From positions 1 to 15,412 of the forward strand of contig JAGNZB010000023.1 of NCBI GenBank assembly GCA_017984655.1: 15,412 nucleotides of DNA, written 5' to 3'. Of this stretch, positions 1-7,675 are shown one piece after another. Source of the DNA: Candidatus Altimarinota bacterium. Lineage in GTDB: Bacteria; Patescibacteriota; Gracilibacteria; RBG-16-42-10. The translations under genes and the position numbers were made by a program. Position 1 is the first letter of the stretch; each line of letters begins with the position of its first letter. Under the pieces are notes generated by a model. It searched no databases. It saw only the letters and a program-made list of their open reading frames with translations, and was not told the DNA's origin.

Positions 1-1
1 C

Positions 2-622
2 TCTCTCGGTGCTCTTTTTGCCCGTCGTTATGCAGGTCATCTCATTGGACAACAACAAGGACCAACTCTGGTTGGGATGATTCAAGAAGCTCCGATTGCA
101 GCGGGACGCTTTGAGGATGTACGTTCTGATGGTTTCTTGAAAGCACTACTGCCTTTAACGTTTGACCTAGGCAAAGGGATGGTGGGAGATCGTGCTGGTT
201 TGGATGTGAAAATGGGTCAGCAGCAAACGTTATTCTATGGCGATCATAGTAGTACTGAAAACTTACTTTTGGCTGCTTATGGTCAGCAGCGGGCAGAGAT
301 CAAATCGATACTTGGTGCTGTTTTGGGGGGTGGTGATCTGGCGGAGTATCAAGCTGTGGCAGATTATTTATACCAGTCTGGTCGTCAGTGCTTGTCCTCT
401 ATTGGTAATCATGTTATCTATCCAGTGGATGATGGGATTTTCACTCGTCGCACTGATGATTTGATGTTGCATGTGGCCCAGGGAATCCAAGTTCATGGTC
501 TAGGCGGAGCCCCTCACTGCCACCTTCCAGCTATACCAACTGATCATGTAGTTCGGATAGTTCGGGAAACCTACCATAGCATCATGAAAACTGAAGAAAA
601 ATCTCGCGCTAGACGATTCTGA
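2..622 (+). CDS. Unrecognised protein, 3' end only (5' end outside window)
   Basis: The reading frame is open from base 2 and ends in TGA at 620-622, giving at least 206 residues. There is an internal ATG at 77, but the coding sense continues upstream of it without a stop, so the gene most likely begins before the window. I do not recognise the family. What can be seen is a soluble, mixed alpha/beta composition with no membrane segment. Near the C-terminus is a Gly/His/Cys cluster (HGLGGAPHCHLPAIP) followed by an amphipathic helix and a basic tail (KSRARRF). The His/Cys cluster could bind a metal or form part of an active site, which is a guess. The gene is followed by a 112-bp gap with a possible promoter for the helicase, so it need not belong to the same transcription unit. 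Confidence 0.7.
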   Translation, partial: SLGALFARRYAGHLIGQQQGPTLVGMIQEAPIAAGRFEDVRSDGFLKALLPLTFDLGKGMVGDRAGLDVKMGQQQTLFYGDHSSTENLLLAAYGQQRAEIKSILGAVLGGGDLAEYQAVADYLYQSGRQCLSSIGNHVIYPVDDGIFTRRTDDLMLHVAQGIQVHGLGGAPHCHLPAIPTDHVVRIVRETYHSIMKTEEKSRARRF

Positions 623-631
623 ATTTGACTG

Positions 632-659
632 TTGTTAGCATAAAAAGGTATTGTACAAT
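632..659 (+). promoter_or_regulatory. Candidate sigma70-type promoter for the helicase gene
   Basis: TTGTTA at 632-637 and TACAAT at 654-659 are separated by 16 bases. They match the bacterial -35 and -10 consensus at 4 of 6 and 5 of 6 positions. Transcription would start near 666, leaving a leader of about 70 bases that ends in a pyrimidine-rich stretch just before the ATG at 735. This is read from consensus only. Confidence 0.4.
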
Positions 660-734
660 TCAGAGCAGTAGTTTCGTAATTGCTATTTAGTAGATTAGGA
701 AACGTGCATCTGTTTTTTTATTTCTCGTTTCCTT

Positions 735-2678
735 ATGTCCACATCTCCAGCAGTTACGTTTAGTAGTTTCTCTCTTCATCCCGATCTTATGGGGGTGCTT
801 GAGCGCAAAAGAATGACCGAGCCAACACCGATCCAAGCGCAAGCTATTCCAGTCGCATTGACTGGTAAGGACGTGATTGGTATCGCTCAGACAGGTACTG
901 GTAAGACCCTCGCTTTTGGTTTGCCAGTAATTCAGCGTTGTCTTGATCACAAAGGCAAAGTCGTAATTTTGTTGCCTACTCGTGAGTTGGCTTTCCAAGT
1001 AGAAGAGTCACTCAAACCTTTTGCAAACAAACTGAATATTCAGACTGTTTGTTTGATTGGTGGTGCACCAATTGGTGGTCAGAAACAAGCTCTCAAGCGG
1101 ATGCCAAGAATTATTATCGCCACTCCTGGTCGCTTGATTGATCACTTGGAGCAAAAGACCGTTACTTTGCGTGACGTGCATGCTTTGATTCTCGATGAGG
1201 CTGATCGAATGTTTGATATGGGGTTTGCTCCTCAGATCCAACAGATCGTCAAACAAATCAATGATGATCGTCAGACATTGTTGTTCTCTGCCACTATGCC
1301 AGGACCAATTGCTAAATTGGCTGCCCATCACATGGTCAATCCTACTCGGATCGAAATCGCTACAGCAGGTACAGTAGCTGAAAAAGTCGAGCAAGGGATG
1401 TATATCGTCGGTCGTCGTCAAAAAAATGCTCTCCTCGATAGCCTCTTGGCGGAAGGATGGGGCACCGTATTGGTCTTCATTCGTACCAAACATTCTGCAA
1501 AGACATTGACTCAGACACTGAAGCGTCTCGGTCATAGTGCTGCTGAGATCCATTCCAATCGTTCATTGTCACAGCGTCGTCAGGCATTGGAAGGTTTTAA
1601 AACTGGTAAGCACCGTGTCCTTGTTGCTACTGATATTGCCGCTCGTGGTATCGATGTGGCTGGTATTGAGTTGGTAGTCAATTTTGATCTTCCAGAAAAT
1701 CCTGAAGATTACGTACATCGTATTGGTCGTACCGCTCGTGCTGGTATGACTGGAAAGGCGTATTCATTTGCACTTCCAGAACAAAGAGATGATGTTCGTC
1801 GTATCGAGCGTTTGATTCGTATGCAAATTCCACAACGTCCTTTGCCAACATTGGCTGATCTTCCTACTTTTGAGAATCATCCATCAGATAGCAGTAGTGA
1901 TGAACGTCCATGGGGCAAGTCAGCTCGTGGTGGTAGTCGCGGCGGTAGTCGTGGCTTCTCATCTCGTCGTGAGAGCGGTAGCTCAAGTGGTAGTGGTGAG
2001 CGCTCATACTCAAGTAGCAGCTATAGTCGTTCTGATGATGCTCCTACTTCTGAAGGTGGCGAGAAAGCTCCTCGATCTCCCTTCCGTCGTTCTGTAGGTG
2101 CTGGCGCTGGTCGTCCAGCTTCTGGTGATCGCCCTTTCCGTTCTAGCAGTAGTCGTGAAGGTGCTACTCCTTATCGTTCTGGTGGTAGTAGTCGTAGTGG
2201 TTCATTTGATCGTGCTAGTGGTGGTGAGCGTTCTGCTTACCCACGTCGCCCTTATCATGAAGGTAGTGGTAGTGAAGGTACTGGTCGTGCTCAGACATGG
2301 ACTCGTAGTGGTGGTAGTAGCCATGCAGCTCCTCGTGAAGGTGGAGAACGTAGCGAACGTGCTCCAAGAGCACCTCGTGCACCTTACTCACAGGATCGTG
2401 GTGATGCCGCTGGGTATCCACCAAGACGCCCTTATCGTGCCGGTGGTGCTAGCAGCCGTCCTGCTGGTCAAAGCTGGTCTCGTAGTGGTAGTAGCAGTCA
2501 TGCTCCTCGCTCAGGTGGTGACGGTCCTCGTCGCTCCAGCACTGGCAGTAGTTGGTCTCGTGATGGTGGCGACAAGCCAGCTCGCAAACCATATCGCTCT
2601 TCAGCAACACCAAGAAGAGGGGCTGGGAGACCAAGAGATTCGTTTGGTAAAGAAGGAAAATTTGAATCAAAATGGTAA
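735..2678 (+). CDS. DEAD-box ATP-dependent RNA helicase, RhlE-like, with long Ser/Arg/Gly tail
   Basis: This 647-residue protein should unwind or remodel RNA duplexes using ATP, in the cytoplasm (ribosome assembly or RNA decay are usual roles of the family). Every family motif is present: Q motif (PTPIQAQAIP), motif I AQTGTGKT at 51-58, PTRELAFQ, TPGRLIDH, motif II DEAD at 154-157, motif III SAT at 185-187, then ATDIAARGIDV and HRIGRTARAG from about 328. The core ends near residue 370. The remaining roughly 270 residues, about 42% of the protein, are low complexity and rich in Ser, Arg and Gly, with repeated Y-P-x-R-R-P-Y and W-(S/T)-R-S-G modules. This tail is far longer than in a typical RhlE and probably binds RNA or drives condensation (inference). 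The ATG at 735 lies just before the Q-motif region and has no Shine-Dalgarno sequence; a pyrimidine-rich stretch precedes it. A terminator inside an inverted repeat follows the stop. Confidence 0.95.
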   Translation: MSTSPAVTFSSFSLHPDLMGVLERKRMTEPTPIQAQAIPVALTGKDVIGIAQTGTGKTLAFGLPVIQRCLDHKGKVVILLPTRELAFQVEESLKPFANKLNIQTVCLIGGAPIGGQKQALKRMPRIIIATPGRLIDHLEQKTVTLRDVHALILDEADRMFDMGFAPQIQQIVKQINDDRQTLLFSATMPGPIAKLAAHHMVNPTRIEIATAGTVAEKVEQGMYIVGRRQKNALLDSLLAEGWGTVLVFIRTKHSAKTLTQTLKRLGHSAAEIHSNRSLSQRRQALEGFKTGKHRVLVATDIAARGIDVAGIELVVNFDLPENPEDYVHRIGRTARAGMTGKAYSFALPEQRDDVRRIERLIRMQIPQRPLPTLADLPTFENHPSDSSSDERPWGKSARGGSRGGSRGFSSRRESGSSSGSGERSYSSSSYSRSDDAPTSEGGEKAPRSPFRRSVGAGAGRPASGDRPFRSSSSREGATPYRSGGSSRSGSFDRASGGERSAYPRRPYHEGSGSEGTGRAQTWTRSGGSSHAAPREGGERSERAPRAPRAPYSQDRGDAAGYPPRRPYRAGGASSRPAGQSWSRSGSSSHAPRSGGDGPRRSSTGSSWSRDGGDKPARKPYRSSATPRRGAGRPRDSFGKEGKFESKW

Positions 2679-2685
2679 AATAAGT

Positions 2686-2798
2686 GAATTACAAATTATA
2701 AATTACAAATTACAAATGGGGCTCGACTGCAATGGTAGTCGGGTCCCTTTTTTTGAGCCCTCCCAAATTTGTAATCTATAATTTGTAATTTGTAATTC
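2686..2798. repeat. Inverted repeat made of AT-rich heptamers (REP/MITE-like element)
   Basis: The left arm (2686-2717) is four tandem heptamers of the type AATTACA, the second being AATTATA. The right arm (about 2765-2798) is the complementary set, TTTGTAA units with one TCTATAA variant. The arms pair over about 30 bases with roughly three imperfect positions. Just inside them GGGCTC (2719-2724) pairs exactly with GAGCCC (2755-2760). The centre holds a compact hairpin and a run of seven Ts. No protein is encoded. It lies 8 bp after the helicase stop. The form resembles a non-autonomous repeat family, but no second copy is present in this window, so dispersal in the genome is inference. Confidence 0.85.
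2719..2754 (+). terminator. Rho-independent terminator after the helicase gene
   Basis: A GC-rich hairpin (2719-2747) has an inner stem CGACTGC/GTAGTCG around an AATG loop and an outer GGG/CCC clamp with one mismatch and one bulged G. It is followed at once by seven Ts (2748-2754). It sits in the centre of the larger inverted repeat. GGGCTC at its foot could instead pair with GAGCCC beyond the T run, so the two folds compete for the same bases. Confidence 0.7.
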
Positions 2799-2849
2799 CC
2801 CCTGAGTCTTATTTTCCGCTTTATGGTGGCTTTATGCTCTCATTTTCGC

Positions 2850-2855
2850 TATACT
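2850..2855 (+). promoter_or_regulatory. Possible -10 element upstream of the TraG-like gene
   Basis: TATACT at 2850-2855 matches five of six -10 positions, and an overlapping TATAAA lies at 2858-2863. I see no convincing -35 at the usual distance. The leader would be about 65 bases. A promoter is expected here because a terminator lies just upstream. Confidence 0.25.
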
Positions 2856-2923
2856 AGTATAAAGCTATAGTGATTGAATCCTGATCGAGGATCGGCTACT
2901 ATACCCTCTAAAACATCAATGTA

Positions 2924-5170
2924 ATGTCTGTAGTGTCCTCGAGACATATCGCGCTTTTGATCAGAATTCCGCAAGGGGATGCTCAGCTCAAAAAAGAAAA
3001 GAAATTTGAAGAGCTTTTGATAGCCCTCAATAAATCGCTTCGAAAGAGCCATATTTCGTTTGAAATCATCGCTTTTCGTCAGCATATTTACTTCTATGTC
3101 TATATCCCAGCGCAGATTGTAGAGTTGGTCGAGGGCCAGATCTATGCCGTCTATCCTGATTGTGAAATTGTTCGTAGCAATGATTATGTCACTGATACTT
3201 TGCTACAGTCTTTGTCATTGGCTGGAACAGAGCTCAAGCTGCAGCGATCTGATATCTATTCATTCAAGACCTATCCGTTGTTTGAAGGTGACTCACTGTC
3301 ATCGCTTTTTTCAGTACTGACCAAGGGGGAGAAACAAGATCAGGCTTGGATTCAAATGGTGATTGCGCCAGTGATGGATACTTGGTGGTTTAACTTCGCC
3401 CGTTCTTGGAAGATTCGCTTTCGGAGACTATTCAATATTTTTCGGGTCAAAAACATTTTCAAAAATCATGATGTGCGCAAGGTCGAAAATGAATCGATTC
3501 AGCGCAAAATTAGCAAAGATTATTTTACGATCAGTGTGCGCTTGGCGTATATCAGCTCTTCTCAAGCCAAAGCAGAGCAACGTCTCCATGCCTTGGTAGA
3601 AGCGTTCTCACCATTTAATACTGATGATCTCAATAGCTTCCGCACTAGTCATACTAGTAGTGGTCGGGCTTTTTTGCAGCGCTACAAACAGCGTTCTTCT
3701 GCTTCTAGCTTCCAGATCAATACAGAGGAGTTGGCATCACTCTATCACTTCCCCAATCCCGATCTGATTCCGCATATCGTGCATGTCTTGGCCCGCAAGG
3801 CACAGCCACCATTGGATCTTCCTGTTCAGGGGACTGATACAGAGGCCAATATCTGTCTCTTTGGTAGCACCAACTTTCATAATCAAAATAATGTCTTTGG
3901 TATCAAGCGCTCTGACCGTCAGCGTCACTTGTATGTCATCGGCAAAAGTGGTGTTGGTAAGAGTAAATTGATGGAGCTCCTGATCAATCAAGATATTATG
4001 AATGGTCAAGGTGTGGGAGTGATGGATCCTCATGGAGACTTGATCGATGATGTGATTCGTCGTATTCCTGAACACCGTCTCAAGGATGTTGTCTACTTTG
4101 ATCCATCAGATACTGACTACCCCATTGCTTTCAACCCACTCGAGCAGGTAGAACCTCAGTACAAAATGCGCGTGACGATTGGTTTTATTGAGATCTTCAA
4201 AAAACTGTTTGGTAGCAACTGGACACCTCGTCTAGAGCATGTGCTGCGCTATACGACTTTGGCATTACTGGATTCACCAAATACGACGGTACTCAGTATC
4301 GTGAAGATGCTCACTGACAAAAATTATCGTCAGAAAATTGTGGCCAGAATTGAAGATAGTGTCGTCAAAAACTTCTGGGTCAATGAGTTTGCTGGCTGGA
4401 GTGAAAAGTTTGATAATGAAGCGATCATGCCGGTCCTCAATAAGGTAGGGCAATTCATCTCGACAGCTCTCATTCGTAATATGGTAGGGCAGCCAGATAA
4501 TAAGCTCAACCTGCGTAAAATTATGGATGGTCAGAAGATCCTTCTCGTGAAGCTCTCTCGCGGTCTCTTGGGTGATGAGAATAGTAATTTGCTTGGTGCG
4601 ATGTTGATTACCAAAATCCAACAAGCAGCGATGAGTCGTGCGGATATCTTGCAGGCTGATCGCAAGGATTTCTATTTGTATGTCGATGAGTTTCAGAACT
4701 TTGCTACGGATACCTTTGAACAAATCCTCTCTGAGGCCCGCAAATATCGGTTGTCTGTGACGCTAGCGCATCAGTTCATGGCGCAGCTCACACCAGCACT
4801 GCGTGCCACCGTGCTTGGTAACGTGGGTTCAATCGTCAATTTCCGTGTCGGTGCTGATGATGCTGTGATGTTGGAGAAAGAATATACACCGATCTTCAAG
4901 GTCAGGGATATTATCAATCTTGGCGTCCAGGAGTTCTATGTAAAAATGTCGATTGATGGTGAGACTCGTGACGCCTTCTCTGGTAAGACACTGACGATCC
5001 AATACCCTGACAATGATTTCCGTAAACAAATCATCGAGTCTTCACGCAAGATCTATGGCACACCAAAGAAGCAGGTGGAAGCTGACCTTGCCAAGTGGAA
5101 TCAAGTAGGTAGTGAAGCGATGGCCAAAGATACCAATCAGGATGAAGAGTTTGCTAAGCCCTTGGTGTAG
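2924..5170 (+). CDS. TraG/VirD4-like type IV secretion DNA-binding ATPase (soluble CPR type)
   Basis: This 748-residue protein is a P-loop ATPase of the VirD4/TraG/TraD superfamily, which couples DNA or protein substrates to conjugative or type IV secretion machines. The first 320 or so residues form a mixed alpha/beta region without a recognised motif. The ATPase domain follows with Walker A GKSGVGKS at 340-347, MDPHGDL at 367-373, and a Walker B-type segment ending in DEFQ at 588-591. The region after the Walker B (SEARKYRLSVTLAHQF) matches the family's conserved RecA-like core. I see no clear membrane segment, whereas classical VirD4 has two N-terminal ones; soluble versions are common in CPR genomes. 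No other secretion or conjugation gene lies nearby, so its partner machine is unknown. The ATG at 2924 has no Shine-Dalgarno sequence. The gene ends 9 bp from a convergent gene. Confidence 0.88.
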   Translation: MSVVSSRHIALLIRIPQGDAQLKKEKKFEELLIALNKSLRKSHISFEIIAFRQHIYFYVYIPAQIVELVEGQIYAVYPDCEIVRSNDYVTDTLLQSLSLAGTELKLQRSDIYSFKTYPLFEGDSLSSLFSVLTKGEKQDQAWIQMVIAPVMDTWWFNFARSWKIRFRRLFNIFRVKNIFKNHDVRKVENESIQRKISKDYFTISVRLAYISSSQAKAEQRLHALVEAFSPFNTDDLNSFRTSHTSSGRAFLQRYKQRSSASSFQINTEELASLYHFPNPDLIPHIVHVLARKAQPPLDLPVQGTDTEANICLFGSTNFHNQNNVFGIKRSDRQRHLYVIGKSGVGKSKLMELLINQDIMNGQGVGVMDPHGDLIDDVIRRIPEHRLKDVVYFDPSDTDYPIAFNPLEQVEPQYKMRVTIGFIEIFKKLFGSNWTPRLEHVLRYTTLALLDSPNTTVLSIVKMLTDKNYRQKIVARIEDSVVKNFWVNEFAGWSEKFDNEAIMPVLNKVGQFISTALIRNMVGQPDNKLNLRKIMDGQKILLVKLSRGLLGDENSNLLGAMLITKIQQAAMSRADILQADRKDFYLYVDEFQNFATDTFEQILSEARKYRLSVTLAHQFMAQLTPALRATVLGNVGSIVNFRVGADDAVMLEKEYTPIFKVRDIINLGVQEFYVKMSIDGETRDAFSGKTLTIQYPDNDFRKQIIESSRKIYGTPKKQVEADLAKWNQVGSEAMAKDTNQDEEFAKPLV

Positions 5171-5179
5171 GAGCACTGC

Positions 5180-5857
5180 TTATTTTGTTTTTGTGGTTAG
5201 CTTCTGTTGTTTGTAGCAATCCGCGCAGATTCTTTCAAGCATGCCCAGTGTATCAAAGACATTGGATAAACCGCTACCCTCAGGAATATCTCTCACAAGA
5301 TCATACTCGCCCAAGGTGGCCATCTCTTCCATAATTGCTCTTTCTACAGTATTCAATGCCTCTATAGCTACTTGTCTTGCTGTTAGCTCACTTGCCAATG
5401 CCTGTTCTATAGCCCCAAGCGTAAATGGGAATGCTTTTGCCGTGCCATTGTTATCCAGGTTTTGGTGGGCAAGATCCATAATTTTCCCAGCAATGTACTC
5501 GGCGACGAGGGGACGGGTTTCTGGTGTGAGGCTGCTAGAATGAGCCTTGAGATCATTGATCTGTTGGCGTAAGTGCATGATGGTATTGTCTGGTATTGGT
5601 GTTGAGACTGGAACGGGACGTTGCCATCCGCCAAATAAAGGTACTACCCGTCGTATCGATGGACTTGGAGGTACTACTCTATTCGCTTGAGTCTCCAGTA
5701 ATGGTAGTAGTGCTTCTTTTGTGGCTAGAGCGGCGGCGATCAATGTCCGGATCTTTGCTACGGGTACCGGGATCAGCTGTTCTGGGTGAAAAAGCAATCC
5801 TTGATCTGGTGAAGCTATCCGTGATCTGCCCATAGTTGGAAAGTGAGTGATGATCAT
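5180..5857 (-). CDS. Unrecognised 225-residue helical protein
   Basis: I do not recognise the family. After about 30 residues with no signal peptide there is a helical segment (KIRTLIAAALATKEALLPLL), a Pro/Arg-rich linker (about 60-90), and then predominantly helical sequence to the end. Near the C-terminus is a lone C-x-x-C (CADC), too little on its own to call a zinc site, followed by a Lys-rich tail. The ATG at 5855-5857 is the first in frame and has no Shine-Dalgarno sequence; a TAAACT hexamer lies 12 bases upstream. The gene faces the TraG-like gene with only 9 bp between stop codons and is divergent from the zinc-ribbon gene. The frame is open throughout and its codon use resembles its neighbours, so I regard it as real. 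Confidence 0.75.
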   Translation of the reverse strand: MIITHFPTMGRSRIASPDQGLLFHPEQLIPVPVAKIRTLIAAALATKEALLPLLETQANRVVPPSPSIRRVVPLFGGWQRPVPVSTPIPDNTIMHLRQQINDLKAHSSSLTPETRPLVAEYIAGKIMDLAHQNLDNNGTAKAFPFTLGAIEQALASELTARQVAIEALNTVERAIMEEMATLGEYDLVRDIPEGSGLSNVFDTLGMLERICADCYKQQKLTTKTK

Positions 5858-5869
5858 GCTACTAAATCC

Positions 5870-5898
5870 AGTTTACGTCTAGAGTCCAGGCAAAGCAA
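5870..5898 (-). promoter_or_regulatory. Weak candidate promoter for the 225-residue gene
   Basis: On the minus strand TTGCTT (5893-5898) and TAAACT (5870-5875) are 17 bases apart, matching three and four of six consensus positions. The -10 element ends 12 bases before the ATG, so the leader would be only about 6 bases. Weak evidence alone, but it fits the short-leader pattern of neighbouring genes. Confidence 0.25.
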
Positions 5899-5949
5899 AC
5901 TACTTTTGTCTTGATATCGACACTATCAGGTGACAGTTTAGGGAATGTA

Positions 5950-5975
5950 TTCACGGTAATGCTTTGTGCTATGAT
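5950..5975 (+). promoter_or_regulatory. Candidate extended -10 promoter for the zinc-ribbon gene
   Basis: TGCTATGAT at 5967-5975 is an extended -10 (TG-n-TATGAT, five of six). A weak -35-like TTCACG at 5950-5955 lies only 14 bases upstream, so the extended -10 probably does most of the work. The predicted start is near 5982, giving a leader of about 17 bases that is pyrimidine-rich and lacks a Shine-Dalgarno sequence. Confidence 0.4.
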
Positions 5976-5998
5976 CCGCTCAGAGTTTTACCCTTTCT

Positions 5999-7675
5999 AT
6001 GCCTCAAGCGCTTACTTGTCAGCAGTGCTCTACTAGTTTTGTTCTGAGGGATGAAGATGTTGCATTCTATGCCACGGTTGCCGGTAAGCTTGGTGCTTTG
6101 CCTTTGCCGACACGCTGCCCCCAGTGTCGCTTGGTGCGAAGGCTTGCTTCTCGCAATGAGTCAGCTTTGTATTTACGAAAAAGTAGTTTGACCGGGAAAG
6201 ATATCATTAGTATTTATTCGCCCGTAGCTCCCTATCCTGTAGCAGAACTCGAGGCGCTCAACCAGCCTGGTTTTGATATCAGTAACTTTGCCATTGCTTG
6301 TGATCCGAGTCAGTCATTCTTTGCTCAATTTGACCGGCTGGCCAAACAAGTTCCTCATCAGGCACTCTTTAATATCGGTGGCGATGAGACGGTGCAGTAC
6401 AACAATATGACATCAGAGACCAAGAATAGTTATCTCTGTATTTGGGGGGATTTCTGTGAGGATAGTTTGTACAACTATGGGTATGTAAATCTGAAGCGTT
6501 GTGTCGATAATTTTTGGCTCTTTGATGGAGAGCTCAGCTATCGTTGTGTCAATTCTCAGTTTTGTTATCGCTCGCAGTATGTGCTAAATAGTCAGAATAT
6601 CAGCGACTCTGCCTTTATCATGGACTGTAAGCAGCTCGATCACTGCTTATTTTGTGTCAATCTCCGTCATAAACAGTATTGTATTTTCAATAAGCAGTAT
6701 ACCAAGGAAGAATACTTTGCTTACAAGCAGAAGCTGCAGATGGGCAGTCATGCTGCTTGGCAGCAGATGGAACAAGACTTTGAGCAATTTGCCAAACAAT
6801 TCCCCAAGCCTGCACTCCGCAATACCCAGGTAGAGAATTGTCCGTATGGTGATGTGAATAGCAATGCCAAAGATTGCTTCGGTTCTTTTCATATGGTCGA
6901 GTCTGAGCAGTGCTGCTATGCGATCGACAATATGAAGGGCTACAATGCATATGATTGCTATGGCTGCGTCAATATCCAACACTGTAATGATTGTCACTGT
7001 GTGCTCAATTGTCAGTCCTGTCTTTATTGTTTTGATATTTATGATTCCAGTAATCTGACCTATTGTCAGTCTTGTCGGTCATGTCAGGATTGTTTTGGGT
7101 GTATTGGGCTTCGTCACAAGCAGTACAATATATTCAACAAGCAGTATACTAAGGAAGAATATGAGCTCCTAGTGCCGCAGCTGATTGCTACGATGAAAGA
7201 GCGCAAGGAGTGGGGAGAGTTTTTTCCGGCAGCTGACTCGCCATTTGGCTACAATGAGAGCACGGCCTTTGAGTATTTTCCCCTGACCAAAGAGCAGGCT
7301 TTAGCACAAGGCTATCGTTGGTCTGATTATGTTGCACCAAAGCCTGAAGTAAAGCAGTTTATCTTAGCAGCTGACCTGCCTGATACTATTGCTGAGACTT
7401 CTGATGACATCATCAACAATGCAGTAATTTGTCCGGTCTCCCAGAAACCATTCCGGATCACAAAACAAGAAGTAGCCTTCTATCGCGAACATAATTTACC
7501 ATTACCAAGACTCCACCCTGACGAGCGTCGCCGAGCATTAATTCGGCTCAAGAATCCTCGTAGTGTCCGAATGACCACATGCTCCAAATGTCAGAAAGAA
7601 ACTGAGACCAGCTATCAACCTGAAGCCGATCTTATTATCTACTGTGAGGAGTGCTATCGCACTGAAGTCGTCTAG
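5999..7675 (+). CDS. Cysteine-rich zinc-ribbon protein with duplicated HKQYxIFNKQYTKEEY repeat
   Basis: This protein has 558 residues, 36 of them Cys. An N-terminal zinc-ribbon-like module has C7-x2-C10 and C40-x2-C43 around a DVAFY...LPLP core (20-37). The middle (about 150-370) is packed with short aromatic/Cys motifs such as DCxGC and NCQSC. It contains the segment LRHKQYCIFNKQYTKEEY at 222-239, repeated at 371-388 with one change (Cys to Asn). A second copy of the N-terminal core follows (EVAFY 491-495, LPLP 500-503), in which only C478 remains of the four metal-binding cysteines. A final ribbon has C528-x2-C531 and C549-x2-C552. Homologues are, to my knowledge, common in CPR genomes, often under a misleading CaiB/BaiF name; I see no CoA-transferase feature. 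Metal binding and perhaps nucleic-acid or protein binding are inferred; the function is unknown. It has its own promoter candidate, and its stop overlaps the convergent hydrolase stop. Confidence 0.85.
   Translation: MPQALTCQQCSTSFVLRDEDVAFYATVAGKLGALPLPTRCPQCRLVRRLASRNESALYLRKSSLTGKDIISIYSPVAPYPVAELEALNQPGFDISNFAIACDPSQSFFAQFDRLAKQVPHQALFNIGGDETVQYNNMTSETKNSYLCIWGDFCEDSLYNYGYVNLKRCVDNFWLFDGELSYRCVNSQFCYRSQYVLNSQNISDSAFIMDCKQLDHCLFCVNLRHKQYCIFNKQYTKEEYFAYKQKLQMGSHAAWQQMEQDFEQFAKQFPKPALRNTQVENCPYGDVNSNAKDCFGSFHMVESEQCCYAIDNMKGYNAYDCYGCVNIQHCNDCHCVLNCQSCLYCFDIYDSSNLTYCQSCRSCQDCFGCIGLRHKQYNIFNKQYTKEEYELLVPQLIATMKERKEWGEFFPAADSPFGYNESTAFEYFPLTKEQALAQGYRWSDYVAPKPEVKQFILAADLPDTIAETSDDIINNAVICPVSQKPFRITKQEVAFYREHNLPLPRLHPDERRRALIRLKNPRSVRMTTCSKCQKETETSYQPEADLIIYCEECYRTEVV

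Noticed and set aside
1870..2781. Long plus-strand open frames rich in Val and Leu overlapping the helicase tail
   Set aside because: They are the second frame of GGT/AGT/CGT-rich codons, giving meaningless poly-Val/Leu. The helicase frame is continuous to its stop, so no frameshift or second gene is needed.
2686..2798. CRISPR array or direct-repeat iteron origin
   Set aside because: The repeats are 7-base units without unique spacers and the two blocks are inverted, so neither a CRISPR array nor a typical iteron set fits.
5999..7675. CaiB/BaiF CoA-transferase
   Set aside because: That name is attached to similar CPR proteins, but I see no CoA-transferase motif. The sequence is cysteine-rich with zinc-ribbon-like ends.
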